A stretch of 64,000 nucleotides of DNA from Oscillospiraceae bacterium. Lineage in GTDB: Bacteria > Bacillota > Clostridia > Oscillospirales > Oscillospiraceae. Positions 17,025-24,943 of this stretch are shown here, one piece after another. A program made the translations under genes and the position numbers. The notes beneath the pieces were generated by a model. That model worked only from the letters and a program-made list of their open reading frames with translations, did no database searches and had not been told where the DNA came from. Location: assembly GCA_018385135.1 (NCBI GenBank), contig JAHAWY010000015.1, forward strand, positions 17,041-81,040. Direction: 5' to 3'. Position 1 is the stretch's first letter; each line of letters begins with the position of its first letter.

Positions 17025-17734
17025 AGCTTCTCCACAACGCGCCCGAGCCGCCTGCGAATTTTGAAGACATCCCTCAGCATACGCAGGCTGTCTTTCAAGA
17101 CATTTACTCCTGAGTCTCTGTGATTTACGACGGAAACGCCGATTTGTTCCACCCTCATGCCCATAGCGTCAGCCAGCATGAGCGCTTCAAAATCAAAAGC
17201 GAAGCCATCGGTGCAGCATTCGGTAAAAATCCTTTCCGCCGCCTCGCGGCGATAGCCCTTTATGCCGCACTGAGTATCGTACTTCAGCCCCGAAATTATG
17301 CGCACCAGCAGACCGAAGCATTTTGATGCCAGCAGCCTGATCGCGGGATAGTCCCGATAGCCCTCGCGCTCCAGACGGCGTGAGCCGATAACAAGCTGTG
17401 CGTCTGAATTTTCAAAGTGCTCTAGGATCGCGCCAAAAACATCAACACCATAGGCAAGGTCAGCATCGGTACAAATAATTATATCCCCCTGCGCCGCGAG
17501 CATACCCGAGCGCACGGCGCAGCCCTTTCCTCGGTTGGGCATATAGCTGACAAGTCTCACATTTCGGTCGCCGCATTCGCGCACCAGCGCTGCCGTGTTA
17601 TCGGTGCTGCCATCGTTGACAATAAGTATTTCGTAATCCTCCGATAGCTCCGACATACGCTTAGAGCTTGTTCGGATAGTGTCCAATATTATCCCGCTTT
17701 CGTTGTATGCGGGTATGACCAACGATACTTTCAT
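17021..17734 (-). CDS. family 2 glycosyltransferase, polyprenyl-phosphate glucosyltransferase type
   Basis: 237 residues. GT2 signatures: VSLVIPAYNESGIILDTI, EILIVNDGSTDNTAALV, the metal/nucleotide-binding ICTDADLAYG, VIGSRR and QCGIKGYRR. This set is typical of ALG5/DPG-synthase-like enzymes that charge a polyprenyl phosphate with a hexose from a nucleotide sugar. No C-terminal membrane helices are seen, unlike GtrB of phages. First of the three-gene Gtr-like operon; separated from the SLH gene by a terminator. Confidence 0.88.
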   Translation of the reverse strand: MKVSLVIPAYNESGIILDTIRTSSKRMSELSEDYEILIVNDGSTDNTAALVRECGDRNVRLVSYMPNRGKGCAVRSGMLAAQGDIIICTDADLAYGVDVFGAILEHFENSDAQLVIGSRRLEREGYRDYPAIRLLASKCFGLLVRIISGLKYDTQCGIKGYRREAAERIFTECCTDGFAFDFEALMLADAMGMRVEQIGVSVVNHRDSGVNVLKDSLRMLRDVFKIRRRLGRVVEKL

Positions 17735-17769
17735 GCCGTGGCTTCCTCCTACAGTCAGCCGTTTTCAAA

Positions 17770-17816
17770 GGAGAGAGCAGGCTTTAAGCTGAGAAAGCCT
17801 TGCCTGTTCTCCCCTT
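17770..17816 (-). terminator. terminator of the SLH surface-protein gene
   Basis: Imperfect stem GGAGAACAGGCAAGGCTTT / AAAGCCTGCTCTCTCC read on the minus strand, followed by TTTGAAAACG. It separates the SLH gene from the Gtr-like operon. Confidence 0.65.
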
Positions 17817-17831
17817 TATATTGCTTTTATT

Positions 17832-19646
17832 CTACTCGATTACGATAAGCTTTGCAACGAAGTTTTTCGCATCCTTATAAGAACCGTAGGCGGTGATGGT
17901 GGAATCGACCGACACACCGCTCGTGCCTACGGATTTTCCCGTGGAGGCGTCAATAATATAGCCGACGGAGGCTGTGCTTATGTATTCCATTTTGCCAAGC
18001 GCCGTAAGAATTGTTATTTGCTTTTCGGAGCTATCCACTTTAAGCACAGTGCCATGAGCCTTGGTAGGCGAGGAGGTCGCACTAAGCAGGTATATTTCCG
18101 TAATAGTGTTGCCGTATACAACAACGGAGACCTGGTCGTCAACATGAATATCGGAAATTGAGATGAGAGTTTTTCCGTAATAGACCGAAACATTACTGTC
18201 AACCGAGAAGGACTTATTTCCCTCAGAGGTGGATATGACCCAAACAGTACCCTCAGAGCTGGCGGTATAAGAGGAAAGCTTGCCTGTGAGCGTCGTTTCA
18301 CTGCCCTCAAGGGTTATGGAGCTAACCGCTCCCTTTGAAAGGCTGACAGTCACCTCGCTGCCGGCTTTAAGAGCGTCTATCGTGAGGGTTCTGCTGCCTC
18401 GCTTTATTTCGGGCAGCTCGTCAATATCCAGAGAGATGACGTATTTAACGCCGTTGCTGTCGAGCAGCTTAATAACGACCGTGCTGCCATAGCTGATGTC
18501 TGAAACGGTGCCGTTTAAAAGTGTTGCGGCGGTGGAAACGCGAACGCTGCTTACGCTGCCGCTTGTGACCTCAAGCATAGCAAAATCGGAGCTGATGTTG
18601 ATAGCGGACATATATATAGCATTGCCGTCTCTGGTGATAGCAGCACTGTTCGGGATGGTAAAGGAGCTTGCCTTGTTAAGCTCCGAGCGCGTTATATATA
18701 TTGTGCCGGAGCTTTTGGTGTTGACCGCGCCGATATACCATTTCACCGTGGAGCTGTAATCCACATCAACGCCCACAACAGCACCGTTTTTAACCGAAAT
18801 ACTTGCATAGCTGCCGACGTGTTTGGAGCTGAGAGTCCCGGCGTCGCCGTTTACGGTGACACTGGCAGTGGAGGAAACGGTATATTCGCGGGTAAGACCG
18901 TCCTTGCAGCAGAAATCAAGCGTTGAACCGCTAACTGCCGTTATCACGCCCTCAAGACGGGCTACACCCTTATATTCATCAAGGGTGAGCGTGATGCCCT
19001 TTGAGTCAAGATAATCCAGAGCGCGTGAAATCATCGTTGCCGCAACCGCACGGGTTACCTTTGCCTGAGGGACGAAGTTGTTCGCTTCGTTGCCCTGAGT
19101 GATTTTTAAGGCGACCAGCTCCGCAACAGAGCCGTGGCAGGAGGAGGAAACCTTGTCAGCGTCGTCAAAGGGCAGCTCGACCTTCTCAAGAGCGGCTGCC
19201 TCGCTTGTCAGCTTCATTGCTCTTATGAGGTAAACGGCAAGCTGCTCCTTTTGAATTTCGTTGCCGAGGGAAACGCTGCGAAGCTCGCTTTTAGTGACGA
19301 TCCCGGCGGCAAGGCACACCGACAGGCTGTCATACGCCCAGCCGTATGAGGAGGGTACGACCTCGGATACAAAGCCGCCCAGATCCTCCTTGACATAGGC
19401 TGCCTCCGTGGCACTCACGCTGTACATTCTCGAAAGAAAGGTGAGTGTTTCGGCATAGGTAATGTTGTTCTCCGGCTTCATCGTGCCGTCGGAATAGCCG
19501 CCGAGCAGACCGCGGTCTGAAAGGTCATACATATATTCCTTTGCCCAATGCCCCTCCAAATCGCTGTAGGAAGCGGCAAATGCCGTTGTTGAAACGGAAA
19601 GTATCAGCAGAATTGCCAGCATCGCGGAAAGCAGTCTCTTTTTCAT
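17832..19646 (-). CDS. secreted SLH-domain surface protein
   Basis: 604 residues. A signal peptide (MKKRLLSAMLAILLILSVST, then TAFAA) is followed by three S-layer homology repeats within about residues 27-220 (YSDLEGHWAKEYMYDLSDRG, GGYSDGTMKPENNITYAE, FVPQAKVTRAVAATMISRAL). These bind pyruvylated wall polymer. The remainder is Ser/Thr/Val-rich, repetitive beta-strand sequence with no recognisable enzyme. ATG at 19644-19646, AGGAG upstream. A good minus-strand promoter lies at 19808-19836, giving a leader of about 150 bases. The downstream Gtr-like operon could modify it (inference). Confidence 0.9.
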   Translation of the reverse strand: MKKRLLSAMLAILLILSVSTTAFAASYSDLEGHWAKEYMYDLSDRGLLGGYSDGTMKPENNITYAETLTFLSRMYSVSATEAAYVKEDLGGFVSEVVPSSYGWAYDSLSVCLAAGIVTKSELRSVSLGNEIQKEQLAVYLIRAMKLTSEAAALEKVELPFDDADKVSSSCHGSVAELVALKITQGNEANNFVPQAKVTRAVAATMISRALDYLDSKGITLTLDEYKGVARLEGVITAVSGSTLDFCCKDGLTREYTVSSTASVTVNGDAGTLSSKHVGSYASISVKNGAVVGVDVDYSSTVKWYIGAVNTKSSGTIYITRSELNKASSFTIPNSAAITRDGNAIYMSAINISSDFAMLEVTSGSVSSVRVSTAATLLNGTVSDISYGSTVVIKLLDSNGVKYVISLDIDELPEIKRGSRTLTIDALKAGSEVTVSLSKGAVSSITLEGSETTLTGKLSSYTASSEGTVWVISTSEGNKSFSVDSNVSVYYGKTLISISDIHVDDQVSVVVYGNTITEIYLLSATSSPTKAHGTVLKVDSSEKQITILTALGKMEYISTASVGYIIDASTGKSVGTSGVSVDSTITAYGSYKDAKNFVAKLIVIE

Positions 19647-20113
19647 ACATTATTCTCCTATACAGTTATATTACTCTTAAAACTCCAAAACAAATTATGT
19701 TTTCCTGCCAATAAAAAGAAAAGCGTGTTTTATTCTGACGTTTCAGCAGAAAATAAGGTTTCTTTTTCCTATAATGTGTGGTCATTTTTTCTAGGATAGG
19801 CATATATAGTATATTCGCTATCTCCCTTTAGGTCAAGGGAAACCGGTGTAATTAACAAGAATTATGTCAACGAGCCGCCGTCATCTGCGGCTTTTGCTTA
19901 ATCAGAAAAAGTTGTCCTCTATATTTAATTTAAAGCTAAAAGCATTCAAGTTGCGTCAGCAGTGCGGTGCCGCACCGTAAAAGCCCTCGTCCGCGTTACA
20001 AAACGATTTATTAAAATTGATAAGTTTATCGTATTTTCGCTAGTTTTGGGCAACATATGGTTGAGGTGATTGTGGTTATGTCGGTCAGACTAATAAGTAT
20101 TTGAGGTGTTACT
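19647..20113. other. 467-base divergent intergenic region
   Basis: AT-rich. It contains the promoter of the minus-strand SLH gene (19808-19836), a hairpin GAGCCGCCGTCATCTGCGGCTTTT near 19870, a GC-rich dyad GCGGTGCCGCACCG near 19960, and GATAAGTTTATC near 20017 upstream of the microprotein gene. No gene is seen. Confidence 0.5.
19808..19836 (-). promoter_or_regulatory. sigma-A-type promoter of the SLH gene
   Basis: On the minus strand TTGACC (19831-19836), a 17-base spacer and TATACT (19808-19813). Transcription would start near 19800. Confidence 0.65.
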
Positions 20114-20272
20114 ATGTCTAATCATCAGAACAATAACCAGAAAAACAATCAGAACAACCAGAAAAACAATCAGCAGAATAATTCCCAGAACAACAACCAG
20201 CAGAACAATTCCCAGAATAACAACCAGCAGAACAACAACCAGAACAAGTTCTCAAACAAAAACGACTTTTGA
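20114..20272 (+). CDS. Asn/Gln-rich low-complexity microprotein (52 residues)
   Basis: ATG at 20114 with GAGG 7 bases upstream (an excellent ribosome binding site), stop TGA at 20270. 52 residues, of which about four fifths are Asn or Gln in irregular NNQ/QNN runs, with a few Ser and Lys and the ending NKFSNKNDF. There is no signal peptide, membrane helix or Cys. Short NQ-rich proteins occur in Clostridia but I cannot name a function; spore-associated or condensate-forming roles are conceivable. An overlapping frame would give an Arg/Thr/Ile-rich peptide, but it lacks the ribosome binding site. A second small frame follows directly and overlaps its end. Confidence 0.6.
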   Translation: MSNHQNNNQKNNQNNQKNNQQNNSQNNNQQNNSQNNNQQNNNQNKFSNKNDF

Positions 20273-20442
20273 CGTCCCCTGTTTTTCGCGGAGGTTTTAT
20301 CAAAGGACTGCGGCGTGATTTGAATAACTCAAAAAACCCTGTCGGACCAATAGATAAGCCCAGAAACGTTAAACTTCCCGCCGGGCTTGACGACGACACC
20401 AGAGTCGTATACTCGGAGGAACGCAACAGGAATGATGGCTAG
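20269..20442 (+). CDS. possible 57-residue protein overlapping the NQ-rich microprotein
   Basis: An open frame in the -1 register relative to the NQ-rich gene, beginning at TTG 20269 inside its last codons and ending TAG 20440-20442. It has a protein-like composition: a basic start (PVFRGGFIKGLRRDLNN), a proline-containing middle (NPVGPIDKPRNVKLPAGLDD) and a charged end (VVYSEERNRNDG). GGAGG occurs at 20290-20294, so translation could also begin at TTG 20320. The CTTTTGA at the junction would permit a -1 slip that fuses both parts. Whether it is separate, fused or non-coding is open. Confidence 0.35.
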   Translation: MTSPVFRGGFIKGLRRDLNNSKNPVGPIDKPRNVKLPAGLDDDTRVVYSEERNRNDG

Positions 20443-20727
20443 GAGCAGGAGGCTTTCTGCTTCCGGCCATTCGCGTCTAAATAGCCGGGAATGCCAAATC
20501 ACCTTGCGGAAAGCTTGGCGCAGCTAAGCTCACCCGCGGTAACAGGACGAAAAAGCTTTGCTTTTTCGTCCTGTTACTTATCTTTATAGTGAAGTCAAGC
20601 AGCAAATCAAAATTCAAGTAATAAAAACCGTCTTGCTTTTTAGCTTGGCGGTGGTGACTTTACTTGCCGCCTTTCGTATTTCCCGGCTGCGCTGTCTCTT
20701 TAGCCCGTTTCCGCGTAGAAATAACTA
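20443..20727. other. gene-free stretch before tRNA-Thr
   Basis: Holds the long hairpin at 20539-20577 and otherwise nothing I recognise. Confidence 0.5.
20539..20577 (+). terminator. 18-bp perfect hairpin downstream of the microprotein genes
   Basis: GTAACAGGACGAAAAAGC, a TTT loop and the exact complement. The A-rich and T-rich inner stem with little T tail suggests a terminator or RNA-stabilising hairpin. Confidence 0.55.
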
Positions 20728-20758
20728 AAGCCCTGTGTTCATTTGAAACACAGGGCTT
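20728..20758 (-). terminator. terminator of tRNA-Thr
   Basis: Stem AAGCCCTGTGTT / AACACAGGGCTT directly downstream of the minus-strand tRNA. Confidence 0.7.
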
Positions 20759-20759
20759 C

Positions 20760-20835
20760 TGGAGCTGGTAGCCGGACTCGAACCGGCGACTTACGCATTA
20801 CGAGTGCGTCGCTCTACCTGCTGAGCCATACCAGC
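20760..20835 (-). tRNA. tRNA-Thr (anticodon CGT)
   Basis: Cloverleaf on the minus strand: acceptor GCTGGTA/TACCAGC, D arm GCTC-AGCAGGTA-GAGC, anticodon arm ACGCA-CTCGTAA-TGCGT (anticodon CGT, reads ACG), T arm GCCGG-TTCGAGT-CCGGC, discriminator T and encoded CCA. Confidence 0.95.
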
Positions 20836-20917
20836 ATTTTGAATTGTAAGCACCAAATAAGCACCAAAACACGGAAAGCGTGGAATTGCTGGAGCCGCAA
20901 TCCCCAGTATTTTCAGC

Positions 20918-20991
20918 GGTTCCGCAGTTCCAATAGAACAAGGCACCTTAACATTACGAGTGATGTGCTCTACCGAATGAGCTAATCCAGC
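20918..20991 (-). pseudogene. decayed tRNA-Thr (CGT) 5' fragment
   Basis: The minus strand starts GCTGGATTAGCTC and keeps a D arm (GCTC-ATTCGGTA-GAGC) and the anticodon loop CTCGTAA (anticodon CGT at 20956-20958). The anticodon stem CATCA/TGTTA no longer pairs, and no T arm or matching ATCCAGC acceptor 3' strand follows. It is a relic of a second threonine tRNA about 80 bases from the intact gene. The 3' boundary given is approximate. Confidence 0.6.
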
Positions 20992-21101
20992 GTTTTTGCC
21001 GTCCTGCCGGACTTTCGGCGCGGCAGGACGGCTATTATTCTACAACGCTTTACCGCTTGAGTCAACAATAATTTTTTTATACATTTTGACCGTGCGGCAG
21101 C

Positions 21102-21770
21102 TTATTTATTCCACTCGCGGATTTTCTCCGCAAGGCAGGCAGCAAGCTCATCAACACCCTCGCCGGTCTTTGCGGAGATCTCAAAGACCTTAATATCGGG
21201 GTTGAGCTTTGTAACGCGCTCGCGGACAGCTTCCGTATCGAAGTTGAAATAGGGCTTAACGTCTATCTTGTTGATAACAAGAACGGAGACCTTGGAGAAC
21301 ATGAGGGGGTACTTCAAAGGCTTGTCGTCGCCCTCGGGAACGGAAAGGAGCATCATATCGAAGGCGGCACCAGTATCAAACTCGGCGGGGCAAACAAGGT
21401 TTCCGACATTTTCGAGGATAACAAAATCAAGCTCCTCAGTTCCGAACTCGTTGATGCCGCTCTCGGTCATAGGAGCGTCGAGGTGGCACATTCCGCCGGT
21501 ATGAAGCTGAATTGCCTTGACGCCGGTGGCGGCAACTGTCTCCGCGTCAACAGCGGAGTCAATGTCAGCTTCCATTACGCCGATTTTAAATTCATCACGG
21601 AGCTTCTCGATAAGACGGAGAACGGTCGTGGTCTTGCCCGAACCCGGAGAGGACATGAGGTTCATAAGACAGGTTTTCTCGCTCTTGAGTCTCTGACGAA
21701 GTCTTTCAGCCTCCTGGTCGTTGTTTTCATATACACTCTGCTTGATTTCAAAAATTCTTACCTTGTCCAT
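21102..21770 (-). CDS. hypB: HypB-type nickel incorporation GTPase
   Basis: 222 residues. SIMIBI-class GTPase that delivers nickel to hydrogenase (and in some species other nickel enzymes) with HypA. P loop SPGSGKT at residues 41-47, EADIDSAVDAE (switch region), TGGMCHLDA with the conserved Cys-His metal site, ENVGNLVCPAEFD, and the guanine motif NKID. There is no His-rich N-terminal nickel store. No hypA, hydrogenase or CO dehydrogenase gene is nearby, but larBCE at 12-14.8 kb also needs nickel. Next upstream is the sigma-54 activator gene. Confidence 0.95.
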   Translation of the reverse strand: MDKVRIFEIKQSVYENNDQEAERLRQRLKSEKTCLMNLMSSPGSGKTTTVLRLIEKLRDEFKIGVMEADIDSAVDAETVAATGVKAIQLHTGGMCHLDAPMTESGINEFGTEELDFVILENVGNLVCPAEFDTGAAFDMMLLSVPEGDDKPLKYPLMFSKVSVLVINKIDVKPYFNFDTEAVRERVTKLNPDIKVFEISAKTGEGVDELAACLAEKIREWNK

Positions 21771-21823
21771 AGTTATTTCCTTTCGTACATCAAATTGGGT
21801 TTATTTCAGAAGAAGCCCGGCTA

Positions 21824-23764
21824 TTACATCATGCCGAATTCCTGCATTCTGCGATAAAAGGTGCTGCGGGAAAGCCCCAGATACTCCGCGGCCTTGGTTT
21901 TGTTATTGCGGCATTTGCGCAAGGCAAGCTCAAATTTTTCTTTCTCGTCAATGCCGAAAACATCAAAGGGCGTAACGCCTGCAAACTTGTCCTCCACAGC
22001 CGTCTCCATGAAGTAGTCGCCAAGATAGTTGTGGATCTCCTTTTCGCCGATAAGCGTTTCCTCATGCGTACTGATGATGCCCTCAAGCAGGTTTTGCAGC
22101 TCGCGGATATTTCCGGGCCATGAGTATCGCCCCAAAAAGTCCATTGCGCTTTTTGAAAGCTTGATATCCGGCTTTCCCATACGCGCACAGAGGTTTTTGA
22201 TGAAATAGTCGGCAAAAAGGTAAACATCCCCTCCCCTGTTTCTAAGCGGCGGAATGTTGATGCGGATAATGCTCAGACGGTAGAACAAGTCCTCTCGGAA
22301 GAGCTTTTGCTCAATAAGCTCCTTGAGATTTTTATTTGTCGCCGCGATTATGCGAACGTCAACCTCAATGAGCCTGTTGCCGCCGACCTTGCGGAAGGTC
22401 TTTTCCTCCAAAACGCGGAGCAGAACCGACTGCACCTCCATCGGCATATCGCCGATTTCATCGAGGAAAAGCGTGCCGTGGTTGGCTATCTCAAATTTGC
22501 CGACAGAGCCTTCGCGCTTTGCGCCGGTGAACGCGCCGCTTTCGTAGCCGAAAAGCTCGCTGGCAATAAGCTCCTTGGAAAATGCCGCGCAGTTGATTGC
22601 GACAAAGGGCTTGTGGCTTCGCTTGCTGGCGTTATGTATTGCTTGGGCGAAAACGTCCTTGCCAACACCGCTCTCGCCTTGAATAAGGATGTTGCTGTCT
22701 GACAGAGCCGCTATCTTGCTGCGCTTGATGGTCTCCATCATATATTCGTTTTCGCCGATTATGTCGTTAAAGGTGTAGCGGGCGTTATTATCCGTATAGC
22801 GCGGGGCAAGCTTGCTTGCCTTGGTGTTTATACTGAAAGAAATCGTGAAGCCGTCGGGGTGGAACTGGTTTTCTTTATAGGTCGAGGTACTGATGATAAC
22901 ATACACCTTGCCGGTCTTTACCGCAAGCTGCATCGCTTTCTCGGCAACACATTTTCTATTGTTGATAATATTCCAAAACTCACGGTTATCCGGAAGCGGC
23001 AAAACAAGCTCCTCAAGCGTGAGGTGGTATGCGTCCGTTTTGTTAAGCCCCAGGATCTTGAAAACCTGGTCATTTATTATGACGATTTCATTTCTGCCGT
23101 TTTTCTCTCGAAGGAATACAGAGCCGGAGTCCTCATCGCCGTTTACAAAAATGTCTATGCTGTGGAACAGGAACATATCAAGCTCAATGGTTCGCGCAAG
23201 CGTAAGTACCACGGAGCTTAAAAAGGGGTCTGCCCTGTGCTCTGGAATGGCTATAATCAGGTTGCCGAACAAATCTCCCTCGTTGAGGAAGATGGGAGCG
23301 TAATAATAATGTCCCTCGACAAGAAAGCGAGAGTAGCATCGGCTGCCTTCGATATTGAAATAATGCTTCAGCTTCGCGCCGAGAGACAGGGGGTTGACGC
23401 CAATACTCTCCTCCGACCATTTCGTGCCGGTTTTGATGCCGCAGCCTATCAGCCAGTCATGCTCCTGGGAGCTGCCGTAGATGCGAAGCAAAACGCCGTC
23501 TCTATTAAAAAGCAAAACGCGCAAATCGGGGTCGATGCTGTTTTCGACGAGGTAGTTTACCGCCCAGTCCGAGCAGATCGTAAGGCGCTTGTTGTTTTTC
23601 TTTGTGCGGTCAAGCTCGCCTGCTGTAAGCTCCTTGGGAAGAGCGCGCTCATAGTCGATATTAAGAGCTTTGCTGCGCTTCCACGCGGCTGCAACGCTCT
23701 TATCCTCGCAGTCCTCCGCAAGCCCCTTTTCATGTATGGATAGCCATTTTTCCAAGCTTTGCAT
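21824..23764 (-). CDS. sigma-54-dependent transcriptional activator, AcoR-like
   Basis: 646 residues. N-terminal about 300 residues are a GAF/PAS-type sensory region without receiver domain, as in AcoR. The AAA+ domain has Walker A GESGVGKD, the sigma-54 contact loop GAFTGA at residues 410-415, Walker B GTLFLDEIGD and the arginine-finger region. A Fis-type HTH ends the protein (NKTKAAEYLGLSRSTFYRRM). It needs RpoN and ATP to open promoters. It is divergent from the transketolase genes, with a 9-6-9 palindrome between them. The effector and targets are unknown. Confidence 0.93.
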   Translation of the reverse strand: MQSLEKWLSIHEKGLAEDCEDKSVAAAWKRSKALNIDYERALPKELTAGELDRTKKNNKRLTICSDWAVNYLVENSIDPDLRVLLFNRDGVLLRIYGSSQEHDWLIGCGIKTGTKWSEESIGVNPLSLGAKLKHYFNIEGSRCYSRFLVEGHYYYAPIFLNEGDLFGNLIIAIPEHRADPFLSSVVLTLARTIELDMFLFHSIDIFVNGDEDSGSVFLREKNGRNEIVIINDQVFKILGLNKTDAYHLTLEELVLPLPDNREFWNIINNRKCVAEKAMQLAVKTGKVYVIISTSTYKENQFHPDGFTISFSINTKASKLAPRYTDNNARYTFNDIIGENEYMMETIKRSKIAALSDSNILIQGESGVGKDVFAQAIHNASKRSHKPFVAINCAAFSKELIASELFGYESGAFTGAKREGSVGKFEIANHGTLFLDEIGDMPMEVQSVLLRVLEEKTFRKVGGNRLIEVDVRIIAATNKNLKELIEQKLFREDLFYRLSIIRINIPPLRNRGGDVYLFADYFIKNLCARMGKPDIKLSKSAMDFLGRYSWPGNIRELQNLLEGIISTHEETLIGEKEIHNYLGDYFMETAVEDKFAGVTPFDVFGIDEKEKFELALRKCRNNKTKAAEYLGLSRSTFYRRMQEFGMM

Positions 23765-23876
23765 TTTTTCCGTAGCTATGTTCGCTCACTCCTTTGTCCG
23801 CCGAATAGCCGCCTTGTGGTATACGCAGGCTCTGCAACACTTAAATTCTAGCATAGTTTGTTTCAGCTATCAAGAA

Positions 23877-23900
23877 AAAGTGTATGAAATAATACACTTT
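23877..23900. promoter_or_regulatory. perfect 9-6-9 palindrome, candidate operator
   Basis: AAAGTGTAT, GAAATA, ATACACTTT. It lies 113 bases from the activator start and about 105 bases upstream of the transketolase -35, fitting an upstream activating site or an autoregulatory operator. Confidence 0.45.
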
Positions 23901-24004
23901 GACACACAAATAACGCTCTTTCGCTTTTAAGCAAGCAAAATCAAGACTATTTGTCAAGTATTTTTCTCATATTTGTTATATTTTGATAAAAAATCTGCTG
24001 CTCC

Positions 24005-24033
24005 TTGACGGAGCGAAGCACTTGTACTATTCT
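24005..24033 (+). promoter_or_regulatory. promoter of the transketolase pair
   Basis: TTGACG (24005-24010), 17-base spacer, TATTCT (24028-24033); 80 bases before the first ATG. Confidence 0.55.
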
Positions 24034-24112
24034 AACAATGCAGGTTTGTTTGCATTATAGGCTCGCGCAAGACTCATAACGCGGGTCAATTATATAAACG
24101 GAGGAACAAATA

Positions 24113-24943
24113 ATGTCACTATCCAAGGAACGCTGCGCCGAGCTGGACGAGCTTTGCCGCGTGTTTCGCATTGACGTGCTGAAGGCTGTTCACAGCATCC
24201 AGTCGGGACATCCCGGCGGCTCACTTTCCGTCTGCGAGATTTTAACCCTTCTGTATCAGGAGGAAATGAACATAAGCGCCGACGACCCTGAAAATCCCGA
24301 CCGCGACCGTCTGGTGCTCTGCAAGGGTCACGCAGCTCCCATGCTCTATCGCAACCTTATTGAAAAAGGCTTTCTTCCCAAGGACAGTATGGCTACTCTC
24401 CGCCGCATAAACAGCCAGCTTCAGGGGCATCCCTCCAACCACACCCCCGGTGTTGAAATGCCCTCCGGTCCTCTGGGCATCGGTCTTTCCGCCGCTCAGG
24501 GCATGGCAATGGGCTTGAAGCTCAACGGCAGTCCCGCCAGGGTTTACGCGATCCTCGGCGACGGCGAGCTTGATGAGGGAGCAGTTTGGGAGGCAGCCGC
24601 CTCCGCGCCGAAATTTGCGCTTTCAAACCTCACCGCCATCGTTGATTACAATAAGGTCCAGCTTGACGGCACAACAGACGAGGTCATGCCTCTGCGTGAC
24701 CTTGAGGGCAAGTGGAAAGCCTTCGGCTGGAATGTGATCCGCTGCAACGGTCACGACATATCCGCCCTGCATGACGCGCTTGAAAACGCAAAAAAGGTCG
24801 CCGATAAGCCCACCGTTATCATTGCAGATACCATCAAGGGCAAGGGCGTTTCCTTTATGGAAGGCAAGGCGGCATGGCACGGCAAGGCAATTCCCGACGC
24901 CGAGCTTGCACAGGCTATCGAAGAGCTGGGAGGTGACAAATAA
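24113..24943 (+). CDS. transketolase, N-terminal (thiamine diphosphate pyrophosphate-binding) subunit
   Basis: 276 residues, half of a split transketolase. It carries SIQSGHPGGSLS near the start, the glycine-rich LGIGLSAAQG and the thiamine diphosphate motif GDGELDEGAVWEAA (from residue 149) ending in VDYNK. It transfers two-carbon ketol units in the non-oxidative pentose phosphate pathway. Split transketolases are common in Clostridia and Archaea. ATG at 24113 with GGAGG 7 bases upstream. Its stop overlaps the start of the C-terminal subunit by one base, ensuring equal synthesis. Confidence 0.95.
   Translation: MSLSKERCAELDELCRVFRIDVLKAVHSIQSGHPGGSLSVCEILTLLYQEEMNISADDPENPDRDRLVLCKGHAAPMLYRNLIEKGFLPKDSMATLRRINSQLQGHPSNHTPGVEMPSGPLGIGLSAAQGMAMGLKLNGSPARVYAILGDGELDEGAVWEAAASAPKFALSNLTAIVDYNKVQLDGTTDEVMPLRDLEGKWKAFGWNVIRCNGHDISALHDALENAKKVADKPTVIIADTIKGKGVSFMEGKAAWHGKAIPDAELAQAIEELGGDK

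Larger units (their letters stand above)
23765..24112. other. 348-base divergent region between the activator and transketolase genes
   Basis: AT-rich. Contains the palindrome at 23877-23900 and a sigma-A promoter at 24005-24033. I looked for a -24/-12 element (TGGCAC..TTGC) and found none convincing. Confidence 0.5.

Noticed and set aside
20106..20318. An Arg/Thr/Ile-rich 70-residue frame over the NQ-rich gene
   Set aside because: It is the other reading of the same repeats, starts upstream of the ribosome binding site and has an improbable composition.
20743..20985. An 80-residue plus-strand protein
   Set aside because: It is the complement of tRNA-Thr and the tRNA relic, a well-known false protein.
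23765..24112. A sigma-54 promoter upstream of the transketolase pair
   Set aside because: No GG-N10-GC element with flanking consensus was found; a sigma-A promoter explains the genes.
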